A program made the position numbers and the translations under genes. A stretch of 47,948 bases of DNA from Halomonas halophila (GTDB lineage Bacteria; Pseudomonadota; Gammaproteobacteria; Pseudomonadales; Halomonadaceae). The notes below the pieces were generated by a model. That model did not search any database and was not told the DNA's origin. It saw nothing but the letters and a program-made list of their open reading frames with translations. Below, in pieces: positions 16,802-24,791 of the stretch (position 1 is the stretch's first letter; the number at the start of each line of letters is the position of its first letter). The stretch lies in NCBI GenBank assembly GCA_002433675.1, contig DJIP01000269.1, positions 1 through 47,948 on the forward strand. The letters run 5' to 3'.

Positions 16802-17188
16802 GCTGAGTCGGTCCGATTCGCATGATGTATGCGTGTGCCAAGCTGCCGCATCGCACGGTGGCCAGGGTGGCGGTGCGGCCGAGCGCGAGGCGCCATCTCG
16901 GTTTAGGGTTACACACCACGTAAGGCAATGTAATACAGGTGTGTGTATGTAAGAGTCTAACTTTTGTTAACTCTATGTATAAGGTTTAACTTGCTGATAT
17001 AGAAGAGGTGTTTCGTTTCTTTGCGTGAAAGAGGCTCAGATGGAGGTTTGAGTGTTGCGGGTCTCTTGCCTATAAGGGAATGGCTTGTTTGGCGGTGTGA
17101 CTGGTAGTTGGCGCCGACCGGACCGATGACGGCCCACGCCTGGTGGCGTGGAAGGCTCATTTCCCGAGCAAACAACGGAGTGTTTGTC
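16802..17188. other. Intergenic region rpn-katE, partly AT-rich
   Basis: This 387-bp gap holds no gene. The part 16915-17090 is clearly more AT-rich than its surroundings. It contains an inverted repeat with AGAGT (16952-16956) and ACTCT (16970-16974) arms and a -10-like TATAAG at 16978-16983. A hairpin CCACGCC-TGGT-GGCGTGG (17134-17151) lies in the probable katE leader. I could not identify a convincing OxyR or RpoS site. Confidence 0.4.
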
Positions 17189-19339
17189 ATGGCGAAGAAT
17201 CTGTACACCCAACCGAATCGAGACGAGGCTCACGACACTGAGCATCGTACCGACGCCAACAGCAAGTCCGACAATCTCGAGACCTATCGCAGTGATGCGA
17301 CCGGGCATGACCTGCGTACCAACCAGGGCACCCGGATCGCGGACAACCACAACTCGCTGAAGGCCGGCGAGCGCGGCCCGACGCTGATGGAAGACTTCAT
17401 CTTCCGCGAGAAGATGAATCACTTTGATCACGAGCGCATCCCCGAACGTATTGTGCATGCCCGTGGCGCGGCGGCCCACGGCTACTTTCAGCCCTATGAG
17501 GCGGCGGCAAGGTACTCCAAGGCGGGACTGTTCCAGGACACCGGCAAGAAGACGCCGGTGTTCGTGCGTTTTTCCACCGTGCAGGGCGGGCGCGGGTCCA
17601 ATGACACCGTGCGCGACGTGCGTGGCTTTGCCACCAAGTTCTACACCGACGAGGGTAACTGGGACCTGGTGGGCAACAACATGCCGGTGTTCTTCATTCA
17701 GGACGCGATGAAGTTTCCCGACTTCGTACACGCGGTGAAGCCCGAGCCCCACAACGAGATTCCCCAGGGACAGTCGGCCCACGACACCTTCTGGGACTTC
17801 GTCTCGCTGATGCCCGAGAGTGCCCATATGGTGCTGTGGACCATGTCCGATCGGGCCTTCCCGCGGCACTACCGCTATATGGAAGGCTTCGGCGTCCACA
17901 CCTTCCGGCTGATCGATCGACAAGGCAAGGCTCGCTTCGTCAAGTTCCACTGGAAGCCGCTGGCGGGCACCCACTCGCTGATCTGGGACGAGGCCCAGAA
18001 GCTGTGGGGTCGTGATCCGGACTTCAACCGCCGCGAGATGTGGGGCGACATCGAGAATGGCGATGCCCTGGAATGGGAGCTCGGCATACAGGTGGTCGAG
18101 GAAGAGGACGAGCATGCCTTCGACTTCGATATCCTCGATCCGACCAAGCTGATTCCCGAGGAGCAGGTGCCGGTGACTCCCATCGGCAAGATGGTGCTGG
18201 ATCGCAACCCGGACAACTACTTTGCCGAGACCGAGCAGGTCGCCTTCAACCCCGGCAATGTGGTGCCCGGCATCGACTTCAGCAACGATCCGCTGCTTCA
18301 GGGGCGCCTGTTCTCCTATCTGGACACCCAGATGCTGCGCCTGGGTGGCCCGAACTTTCACGAGATCCCGATCAACCAGCCGGTGTGCCCGTTCCACAAT
18401 CACCAGCGCGACGCCCCGCACCGTCAGACCATCAACAAGGGGCAGGTCTCCTACGAGCCCAACTCGATCGAGGATGGCTGGCCCCGAGAGACCCCGCCGG
18501 CGGAAGAAAACGGCGGTTTCGAGAGCTATCAGGAGCGCATCGATGCCCACAAGGTCAGGGCGCGCAGTGAGTCCTTCGGAGACCACTACTCCCAGGCCAG
18601 GTTGTTCTGGCATAGCCAGAGTGACGTCGAGAAGGAGCACATTATCGCCGCTTACGCCTTCGAGTTGTCCAAGGTCGAGCGGCCCTGGATCCGTGAGCGG
18701 GTGATCAAGGAGATCCTGCCCAATATCGACATGGAGCTTGCTCGTCGGGTGGGCGAGGTGCACGGCGTCAAGCCGCCGGAGCATCCGCCGGCACCCTCGG
18801 AAGAGCTGGGTACCACGTCGCTGGACGCTTCATCGGCGCTTAGCCTGATGCATCGCGGTCAGCCGGATATTCGCTATCGCAAGGTGGCGATCCTGGCCGC
18901 CGACGGGGTCGACGGCGACCAGGTGGAAGCGCTGCAGAAGCGCCTGGAAGCCGAGGGGGCCCAAGGGCTCATCATCGCGCCATCGATGGCGCCGGTAGCG
19001 ACCGTTCAAGGCGGCACCCTGACCCCGGATGCCATGCTCAACGGTCTGCCGTCGGTGACTCTGGACGCCGTGGCGGTGGCCCCTGGCGATGACAGCGTCA
19101 AGGCGCTGGCGGGTTCCGGCCTGGGGCTTTACTACGTGCAGGAGGCCTACAAGCACCTCAAGCCGATCGCTGCACTCGGCGACGCTGCCAATGTGCTGCA
19201 GGCGGCTGGCATCGAGGTGCCGGAAGACGGCGTGTTCTCGGCGCAGACCGTGGACGATCTCTACGCCGATTTTCAGGAGGCAATTCGTGGCCACCGCGTC
19301 TGGTCTCGCGACGCCAAGGCCAATGATATGCCGGCCTGA
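17189..19339 (+). CDS. katE: Large-subunit (HPII-type) catalase
   Basis: This cytoplasmic haem enzyme turns hydrogen peroxide into water and oxygen. At 716 residues it is a clade 2 catalase. The active-site His is at about 90 (RIVHARGAAAHGYF), the distal Asn in VGNNMPVFF near 163, and the haem-binding Tyr at about 377 (LFSYLDTQMLRLGGPNF). A C-terminal flavodoxin/class I amidotransferase-like domain starts near 563 (RKVAILAADGVDG), as in E. coli HPII. The ATG at 17189 follows CGGAG; upstream in-frame codons lack a ribosome site. A rho-independent terminator follows. Confidence 0.95.
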   Translation: MAKNLYTQPNRDEAHDTEHRTDANSKSDNLETYRSDATGHDLRTNQGTRIADNHNSLKAGERGPTLMEDFIFREKMNHFDHERIPERIVHARGAAAHGYFQPYEAAARYSKAGLFQDTGKKTPVFVRFSTVQGGRGSNDTVRDVRGFATKFYTDEGNWDLVGNNMPVFFIQDAMKFPDFVHAVKPEPHNEIPQGQSAHDTFWDFVSLMPESAHMVLWTMSDRAFPRHYRYMEGFGVHTFRLIDRQGKARFVKFHWKPLAGTHSLIWDEAQKLWGRDPDFNRREMWGDIENGDALEWELGIQVVEEEDEHAFDFDILDPTKLIPEEQVPVTPIGKMVLDRNPDNYFAETEQVAFNPGNVVPGIDFSNDPLLQGRLFSYLDTQMLRLGGPNFHEIPINQPVCPFHNHQRDAPHRQTINKGQVSYEPNSIEDGWPRETPPAEENGGFESYQERIDAHKVRARSESFGDHYSQARLFWHSQSDVEKEHIIAAYAFELSKVERPWIRERVIKEILPNIDMELARRVGEVHGVKPPEHPPAPSEELGTTSLDASSALSLMHRGQPDIRYRKVAILAADGVDGDQVEALQKRLEAEGAQGLIIAPSMAPVATVQGGTLTPDAMLNGLPSVTLDAVAVAPGDDSVKALAGSGLGLYYVQEAYKHLKPIAALGDAANVLQAAGIEVPEDGVFSAQTVDDLYADFQEAIRGHRVWSRDAKANDMPA

Positions 19340-19383
19340 GGTCCGGTGAAGGCAGACCCCTTTGAACAGGCGGTCAGCACAGG

Positions 19384-19413
19384 AGCCCCCGAGGAGACTC
19401 GGGGGCTTTTTTT
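19384..19413 (+). terminator. Rho-independent terminator after katE
   Basis: AGCCCCCGAG (19384-19393) pairs perfectly with CTCGGGGGCT (19398-19407) over a GAGA tetraloop and is followed by a run of T. Confidence 0.92.
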
Positions 19414-19788
19414 GCCTTCGACTCCGCTCAAGCGCACCACTGATGACCCTGAGTTCAAGCACCAGCCGGTGTAAGCGTCACCTGCATGAAAGGTGTAGGA
19501 GCAAAGGCGGCCCCTCAAGCTAAATAAATTGCCTGAAGTGAGCATCATTGCCTGAACTGATATCGACCTTGGTTGAGTCATCAGGAGATGTCGTGCAAGA
19601 GAGGTCGTTGATCTCGTACTGATCGGTGAGACGTTGTTTTTTCTGCCACCGCCACTTTCACGAAGTTGGCGGTTTTTGTCGCTTTTTCCGTTAGTTACTT
19701 ATTCAAGTGACTCACTATGTGGTGGATTGGTTGACTATTTGACCGTATATGGGGCCTTGCCTTGAATGGGATGAATCAAGGAGGCGCC
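19414..19788. other. Non-coding stretch upstream of the IclR gene
   Basis: No gene is seen. It contains a direct repeat (ATTGCCTGAAGTGA at 19528-19541 and ATTGCCTGAACTGA at 19547-19560), and a terminator-like hairpin with ACCGCCACTT (19648-19657) and AAGTTGGCGGT (19663-19673) arms followed by T residues. It also has an inverted repeat AGTTACTT-ATTC-AAGTGACT (19693-19712) that could be an operator for the IclR regulator. Confidence 0.45.
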
Positions 19789-20574
19789 ATGGATGAACTG
19801 ATTCCCCCAAAAGACCGCTCCGGCACCCAGACCCTGAGTCGAGGGCTCGAAGTGCTGCAGTGCGTCGGGCGTGGTATTTCCACGATCAAGGCGCTTTCCC
19901 AGGCGATGCAGCTCCCTCGCAGTACGGTGGCCCGTACCCTGTCCTGCCTAGTCAGAGATGGCTACCTGCACAAGGTGCCCTACAAGGGCTACTACCTCGG
20001 GGCGCGGTTGATCGAGCTGGGCGAACGAGCGGCGGAGCAGCAGCCCTTGGTCGATATCGCCAGGCCGTACCTGGAGGCGCTGGCTGAACAGACCCGGGAT
20101 ACCGTGCACTTCGGGGTGCTCGATGGTGGCGATGTGCTCTACCTGTGCAAGTTGCCGGGCAAGCGGAGTCTTGAGATGCGCTCGCGTACCGGAGGTCGCA
20201 TGCCGGCGCTGGCCACTGCCTTGGGCAAGGCGATGCTGGCATCGAGGGATCCGTCCAGCTGGCCCGCCTACTATGCCGCCGTGCAGCGGGTATCCAGGCC
20301 TCGCGAGGATGCGCCTGCGCTCAAGTCATTCGCGGAGGTCCGTCGCGATCTGAAGGAAGCCGATGCGCGTGGCTGGAGCTTCGACTGGGAAGAAAACGAG
20401 TACGGCATCCGTTGTATCTCGGCACCGGTCAAGGATCACGCCGACAAGGCAGTGGCCGCTGTCAGTGTCACCAGCATCATCAGCTTTATGCCGAGAGACC
20501 GTATGGCATTGCTGGGCCCCCAGGTCAAGCGCACCGCCGACGCCATTTCGCGGGCGCTGAGGGGCCAAGAGTAG
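19789..20574 (+). CDS. IclR family transcriptional regulator
   Basis: The 261-residue protein has an N-terminal winged helix (SRGLEVLQCVGRGISTIKALSQ, LPRSTVARTLSCLVRDGYL) and a C-terminal IclR effector domain (DTVHFGVLDGGDVLYLCKLPG, MPALATALGKAMLA, RGWSFDWEENEYGIRCISAPV). The ATG at 19789 has a perfect AAGGAGG 5 bases ahead, so it is preferred over an upstream TTG at 19762. It lies before a D-2-hydroxyacid dehydrogenase and a TRAP transporter on the same strand and probably controls them, with a sugar acid or hydroxy acid as effector. Confidence 0.9.
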   Translation: MDELIPPKDRSGTQTLSRGLEVLQCVGRGISTIKALSQAMQLPRSTVARTLSCLVRDGYLHKVPYKGYYLGARLIELGERAAEQQPLVDIARPYLEALAEQTRDTVHFGVLDGGDVLYLCKLPGKRSLEMRSRTGGRMPALATALGKAMLASRDPSSWPAYYAAVQRVSRPREDAPALKSFAEVRRDLKEADARGWSFDWEENEYGIRCISAPVKDHADKAVAAVSVTSIISFMPRDRMALLGPQVKRTADAISRALRGQE

Positions 20575-20654
20575 CAACAAGCAGTTTCCAGCTATTGGGT
20601 GCGGTCTTGTGTAGTGCTCTGTGCTTGGTAATCACCCCTGCACAGGAGCGTGAA

Positions 20655-20792
20655 ATGGATGTATCGGTCGATACCGATCGCTGCCTTGTCGGAGATGAGG
20701 TGAAAGGGCCGCTGCTGTTTCTGATATCACCTGTCTCCGACGATGTCAGAGGGGCCGTTTTGCCGCTGAACGGTGGTTACCCAGGACCTTGA
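20655..20792 (+). pseudogene. Remnant of an SDR dehydrogenase C-terminus (or 45-residue small ORF)
   Basis: The reading frame from the ATG at 20655 encodes 45 residues whose last 33 look like the C-terminus of a short-chain dehydrogenase. They show a helix start GDEVKG, then PLLFLISPVSDDVRG and AVLPLNGGYPGP, parallel to the usual FLAS-D-Y-TG-x-L-VDGG ending. No Rossmann fold or catalytic part is present upstream, so this is probably what remains of a deleted gene. A ribosome-site-like AGGAG precedes the ATG by 6 bases, and the frame ends 13 bp before the hydroxyacid dehydrogenase start, so translation is possible. Confidence 0.5.
20688..20741. repeat. Long imperfect inverted repeat in front of the hydroxyacid dehydrogenase gene
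   Basis: GTCGGAGATGAGGTGA (20688-20703) pairs with TCACCTGTCTCCGAC (20727-20741): 8 bp, a small bulge, then 6 bp. It could form a stem in the leader RNA or serve as an operator. A second inverted repeat ATCGGT-CGAT-ACCGAT lies at 20663-20678. Confidence 0.45.
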
Positions 20793-20805
20793 AAGGATGC
20801 TTGTC

Positions 20806-21765
20806 ATGAACATTGTCTTCTCCGATCTGGATCACGCCGATCATGACATCGAGCGCGACATCCTGGCTTCCGCCGGCTTCGACGCGCCGATGCTGGCCTG
20901 TCGCAGCGAGCAGGAGTTGATCGAGCAACTTACCGACGTGGACATTGCGCTCAACCAGTACGCTCCTTTCACCCGTCGGGTCTTCGAGGCGCTGCCGCGA
21001 CTCAAACTGATCGTGCGCTACGGTGTCGGCGTCAACAACATAGATCTCGAGGCGGCCACCGATGCCGGGGTACAGGTATGCAACGTACCCGACTACGGCA
21101 CGAGCGAGGTAGCCGACCACGCCCTGGCGCTGACACTGGCGCTCACGCGCAAGCTGGTGCCGATGAACCGAGCCTGTCGTGAAGGCCGCTGGAACTACGT
21201 CGAGGCCATTCCTCTGCGGCGCCAGTCGACTCAGACGGTGGGGCTGATCGGCCTTGGACGCATCGGTCGGCTATACGCCCGGAAGCTGGGCGCCCTCGGC
21301 TTCAGCGTTATCGGCTACGACGCCTTCTATCGTCCCGGTGCCAAGGACGGTACCGACTATATCGAATCCGTTGAACTCGATTCGCTCTACGCCAGGGCCG
21401 ACGTGGTGGCGGTGTTCTGCCCGCTGACGGAGGACACCCACCACCTGGTCGACAAAGCGGCGCTGGCCGCGATGAAGCCCGGGGTCTGTCTGGTCAACAC
21501 CTCTCGCGGCGGGATTATCGACGAGTCGTCGTTGGCCGAGGCGCTGGCCTCCGGTCACGTCGCCGGGGCTGGTCTCGACACCACCGAACAGGAACCGCTG
21601 GAATCCGACAGCCCCCTGTGGGCCCAGCCAAGTTGTCTGATTACACCGCACATGGCCTGGTATTCCGACGACGCGGCTGCCGAGCTCAAGCGCAAGGTGG
21701 CCGAGGAGGCGGTGCGCTTTGCCAGCGGGGAGGCTGTGTGCTGGCCCGTCAATCGGCTCGCGTGA
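20806..21765 (+). CDS. D-2-hydroxyacid dehydrogenase (phosphoglycerate dehydrogenase-like, C-terminal-binding-protein type)
   Basis: The 319-residue NAD-dependent enzyme reduces or oxidises 2-keto/2-hydroxy acids in the cytoplasm. The N-terminal substrate domain has VRYGVGVNNIDL and the Rossmann domain has GLIGLGRIGRLYARKL with an Asp (GYDAFYRP) that suits NAD. Catalytic residues are visible: Arg in NTSRGGIID, Glu in DTTEQEPL and His in ITPHMAWYS. The ATG at 20806 has AAGGA 10 bases ahead. A terminator separates it from the TRAP genes, but shared regulation by the IclR protein is likely. Confidence 0.88.
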   Translation: MNIVFSDLDHADHDIERDILASAGFDAPMLACRSEQELIEQLTDVDIALNQYAPFTRRVFEALPRLKLIVRYGVGVNNIDLEAATDAGVQVCNVPDYGTSEVADHALALTLALTRKLVPMNRACREGRWNYVEAIPLRRQSTQTVGLIGLGRIGRLYARKLGALGFSVIGYDAFYRPGAKDGTDYIESVELDSLYARADVVAVFCPLTEDTHHLVDKAALAAMKPGVCLVNTSRGGIIDESSLAEALASGHVAGAGLDTTEQEPLESDSPLWAQPSCLITPHMAWYSDDAAAELKRKVAEEAVRFASGEAVCWPVNRLA

Positions 21766-21802
21766 CGAACCCTCGAGAAGCGGATGCAGGATCGCTGTGA
21801 CG

Positions 21803-21828
21803 ACGGGCGCCGTTGCGCCCGTGTTTTT
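21803..21828 (+). terminator. Rho-independent terminator after the hydroxyacid dehydrogenase
   Basis: ACGGGCGC (21803-21810) pairs perfectly with GCGCCCGT (21815-21822) over CGTT, followed by GTTTTTC. It lies between the dehydrogenase and dctP and may allow partial read-through. Confidence 0.8.
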
Positions 21829-21860
21829 CAATACCAATAACATCAACAAAGGAAGACCTC

Positions 21861-22844
21861 ATGCCAAGACTCTCCAAGATGAAGCTGTCTCTGATCGCCG
21901 CGGCACTGGCGATGACCCCGGCGCTGTCTCAAGCCGAAACGCTACGCATGTCCAGTGTGACCTCGGCTTCGGCCAAGGACGCCAGCATCGAGTTCAAGCG
22001 CCTGATTGAAGAGCGGACCGACGGGGACATCGAGATCAAGCTGTTCCCGGATAATCAGCTGGGCGATGACAGGGTGGTGGTGGAAAGCACCATCTTCGGT
22101 GACATCGATATCGGTATTTCCTCGACCAGTCCAATGGCCACGTTGTTTGCGGATCTGTACGTGTTCGATGCTCCCTTTCTCTTCCTTTCGACGGAGGCCA
22201 CCTACAGTGCCCTGGACGGTGAGGTCGGCGACAAGCTCCTCGAGTCACTGGAGAGCAAGGGCCTCAAGGGGTTGGCATTCTGGGAGAACGGTTTTCGCAA
22301 CTTCACCGACAGCGGCAAGGTGGTGGCCGAACCGGCTGACCTGGACGGCATGAAGGTGAGGACCATGGAGAATGAGGTCCATCTGGCGGCCTGGCGCGCC
22401 TACGGTGCCAACCCGACGCCGATGGCCTTCACTGAGCTGTTCACCGCGCTGCAGCAGGGCACCGTGGATGCCCAGGAAAATCCGTTGGGCATCATCGACG
22501 GCAATCGCTTTCAGGAAGTGCAGGACCACGTGTCGCTGACCCAGCACGTCTACACGCCCTACCTGGTGTTCATGAACCTCGACAGGTACAACGCCCTCGA
22601 TGAGCCGCTGCGTGAGGCCCTGGACGCCACCATCGATGAAATGACGACCTACCAGCGTGAGCGTTCCCAGCAGCTGGAGGGCGAGATCCTCGACAAGTTT
22701 GCCGAGCAGGGGGTGACGGTGACCGAGATTAGCCCGGAGCAGAAGGAGCTGTGGCGTGACGCAGCCGTCGAGGCCGACATCTATTCCTTGGTGAAGTCGA
22801 AGATGGACCATCCCGAGTACCTCGACGAGCTGTTGAACCCATGA
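21861..22844 (+). CDS. TRAP transporter substrate-binding protein, DctP family
   Basis: The 327-residue periplasmic protein captures a carboxylate ligand for the DctQM permease. It has a signal peptide of about 25 residues (cleavage after ALSQA, mature ETLRMSS). It also has the family regions GDIEIKLFPDNQLGDDR, FRNFTDSGKVV, DLDGMKVRTMEN and the ligand-contact stretch GANPTPMAFTELFTALQQG-VDAQENP. The ATG at 21861 follows AAAGGAAG. It begins the dctPQM set. The ligand is unknown; the IclR and hydroxyacid dehydrogenase context suggests a sugar acid or 2-hydroxy/2-keto acid. Confidence 0.92.
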   Translation: MPRLSKMKLSLIAAALAMTPALSQAETLRMSSVTSASAKDASIEFKRLIEERTDGDIEIKLFPDNQLGDDRVVVESTIFGDIDIGISSTSPMATLFADLYVFDAPFLFLSTEATYSALDGEVGDKLLESLESKGLKGLAFWENGFRNFTDSGKVVAEPADLDGMKVRTMENEVHLAAWRAYGANPTPMAFTELFTALQQGTVDAQENPLGIIDGNRFQEVQDHVSLTQHVYTPYLVFMNLDRYNALDEPLREALDATIDEMTTYQRERSQQLEGEILDKFAEQGVTVTEISPEQKELWRDAAVEADIYSLVKSKMDHPEYLDELLNP

Positions 22845-22860
22845 CGCGATGAGGCCAGAA

Positions 22861-22883
22861 GGCGCCCGCCGCACGCGGGCGTC
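22861..22883. other. Hairpin between dctP and dctQ
   Basis: GGCGCCCGC (22861-22869) and GCGGGCGTC (22875-22883) form a stem with a 5-nt loop and no T-tract. Such hairpins after binding-protein genes often protect their mRNA, giving more binding protein than permease. Confidence 0.5.
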
Positions 22884-22937
22884 TCGTGGAGGCCTTGCCG
22901 ACTTTCTGTCATCACCCCGCTGCCAGGGAGAGAGTGG

Positions 22938-23432
22938 ATGAAACTTGTGAGATGGCTCGATGAGTACGCGGAGATCTCGATCTGCGTGGCGCTGATGTCT
23001 GCGATGACGCTACTGCTCGCGGTACAGGTGTTCATGCGCTACATCATGGGCGCATCACTGTCCTGGTCCGAGGAGCTCGCGCGTTACTTCTTTATCTGGT
23101 TGATCTACCTGGGAATCAGCTACGGCGCCCGGGAAATGCGTCATATCAAGATCGATGCGGCGCTCAAGCTGTTTCCCCGCTCGGCGCGTCACTGGGTGGT
23201 CATTCTGGGGGACCTGCTGTTTCTGGCCTTCGCTCTTTACGTGGTCTGGACCAGTTGGGCGGTAATCGAGCGCCAGATGATGCTCGGCCAGGCGTCCCCG
23301 GCTATCGGCGTCCCCATGTGGGTGGTCTACGCTGCCCCCTTCGTTGGTTTCGCGCTGACGACGGTACGTCAGGTGCAGAGCATTCGCTGGCGGCTTCAGC
23401 ACCCCGACGCCGTACATGACAAGGAGGTGTGA
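22938..23432 (+). CDS. TRAP transporter small permease, DctQ family
   Basis: The 164-residue inner-membrane protein has four hydrophobic segments (about 15-33, 50-66, 90-109, 127-144). It carries the DctQ signature RYIMGASLSWSEELARYFFIWLIYLGISYGARE. It forms the integral complex with DctM. The ATG at 22938 follows a GGGAGAGAG ribosome site. Its end contains the AAGGAGG that serves dctM, so the two are translationally linked. Confidence 0.92.
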   Translation: MKLVRWLDEYAEISICVALMSAMTLLLAVQVFMRYIMGASLSWSEELARYFFIWLIYLGISYGAREMRHIKIDAALKLFPRSARHWVVILGDLLFLAFALYVVWTSWAVIERQMMLGQASPAIGVPMWVVYAAPFVGFALTTVRQVQSIRWRLQHPDAVHDKEV

Positions 23433-23433
23433 G

Positions 23434-24717
23434 ATGACAGCAACAGTACTGTTTCTCGGCCTGGTGGTGCTGCTGATCCTGAACGTCCCTGTAGGCATCG
23501 CCATCGGTCTTACCTGTGTAGTGACTATCCTGTCTTTCGGCACCCTGTCCGAGCTCTATGTGGCCCAGACCCTGGTGTCGGCCACCGACAGCTTCCCTAT
23601 CATGGCCATACCGCTGTTCATCCTGGCCGGCGATCTGATGGGGGCCGGCGGCGTGTCGCGGCGGATTCTCGGGGTGGCCTCGGCGTTCTTTGGTCGCTTC
23701 ACCGGTGGCCTTGCCATCGTTACCGTGGTGGTGTGCATGTTCTTTGCCGCGGTATCGGGCTCGGGTCCCGCCACGGTCGCCGCGGTGGGCTCCATGGTGG
23801 TGCCGACGATGCTCGAGGCCGGCTACTCGAAGTCCTTCGTGCTGGCGCTGGTGGCAGCGGCAGGCAGCATCGGCGTAATCATTCCACCATCGATCCCGAT
23901 GGTGCTGTACGGCGTCTCCACCGGGACATCGATCTCCAACATGTTCCTCGGCGGTGTCTTGCCGGGACTGTTGATCGGCCTGGTGCTGATCGCCTACGCC
24001 TACTTCTATTCCCGCAAGATGGGCTGGAAGGGTGACGATGCACCCTTCGATGGACGCAAGACGCTGTGCCTGGTGTGGGAGGCCAAGTGGGCGCTGCTCA
24101 ATCCTGTGATCATCCTGGGCGGCATCTATGCGGGCATCTTCACTCCCACCGAGGCCGCGGCGGTGGCGGCGGTGTACGCCTTTGTCTGTGGGGTGTTCAT
24201 TCATCGCGAGCTGTCGCCCCGGGATATCTTCAAGACCATTGCCGGGTCCTGCGCTACCACAGGCACGGTAATGGTCATCCTGGGCTGCGCCTCGACCTTC
24301 GCCCGCATCCTGACCATCGAGCAGATCCCGGTGGCGATCGCCGACTTCATGCTGCAGTTCTCATCGAGTCCGATGGTGTTGCTGCTGGTCATCCTGATTC
24401 TGCTGCTGCTGGTGGGCTGCGTCATGGATACCACGCCGGCGATCCTGGTGCTGTCACCGATTCTCTATCCGGTGGCGACCTCCATGGGCATCGATCCGGT
24501 GCACTTCGGCATCGTCATGGTGGTTAGCCTGGCCATCGGCTTCATCACACCACCGCTGGGGATCAACCTGTTCGTCGCCTCGCGTATCGGCAATGCCTCG
24601 CTTGGCACCGTGATCAAGGGCATTGTTCCCTTCGTGATCGTGATGATCCTGACCCTGCTGGTGATCGCCTACGTACCGCAGCTGTCGCTGGTACTGCTGT
24701 CGGTGTTCAGCGGCTAG
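23434..24717 (+). CDS. TRAP transporter large permease, DctM family
   Basis: The 427-residue inner-membrane protein has about 11-12 membrane segments and forms the Na+-coupled transport channel. It shows DctM motifs: FPIMAIPLFILAGDLM, AAVSGSGPATVAAVGS, IIPPSIPMVLYG, FTPTEAAAVA, MDTTPAILVLSPIL and FITPPLGINLF. The ATG at 23434 begins 1 bp after the dctQ stop and uses AAGGAGG inside dctQ. A hairpin (CTTGCCCTGG at 24744-24753 with CCAGGGCAAG at 24767-24776) closes the unit. Confidence 0.95.
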   Translation: MTATVLFLGLVVLLILNVPVGIAIGLTCVVTILSFGTLSELYVAQTLVSATDSFPIMAIPLFILAGDLMGAGGVSRRILGVASAFFGRFTGGLAIVTVVVCMFFAAVSGSGPATVAAVGSMVVPTMLEAGYSKSFVLALVAAAGSIGVIIPPSIPMVLYGVSTGTSISNMFLGGVLPGLLIGLVLIAYAYFYSRKMGWKGDDAPFDGRKTLCLVWEAKWALLNPVIILGGIYAGIFTPTEAAAVAAVYAFVCGVFIHRELSPRDIFKTIAGSCATTGTVMVILGCASTFARILTIEQIPVAIADFMLQFSSSPMVLLLVILILLLLVGCVMDTTPAILVLSPILYPVATSMGIDPVHFGIVMVVSLAIGFITPPLGINLFVASRIGNASLGTVIKGIVPFVIVMILTLLVIAYVPQLSLVLLSVFSG

Positions 24718-24743
24718 CCGCCGCTGGGGGGCGAAGGAGCAGT

Positions 24744-24776
24744 CTTGCCCTGGACCATCTTCAGGCCCAGGGCAAG
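24744..24776. terminator. Hairpin after dctM, shared with the convergent gene
   Basis: CTTGCCCTGG and CCAGGGCAAG form a perfect 10-bp stem with a 13-nt loop between dctM and the convergent hypothetical gene. There is no clear T-tract on either side, so the terminator function is only likely. Confidence 0.45.
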
Positions 24777-24791
24777 GTGCTGTCTGGAGTG

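Noticed and set aside
17036..18784. 582-codon open frame on the minus strand opposite katE
   Set aside because: It lies entirely across the catalase gene and its 5' region. It has no ribosome site or recognisable domain and is explained by high GC at third codon positions.
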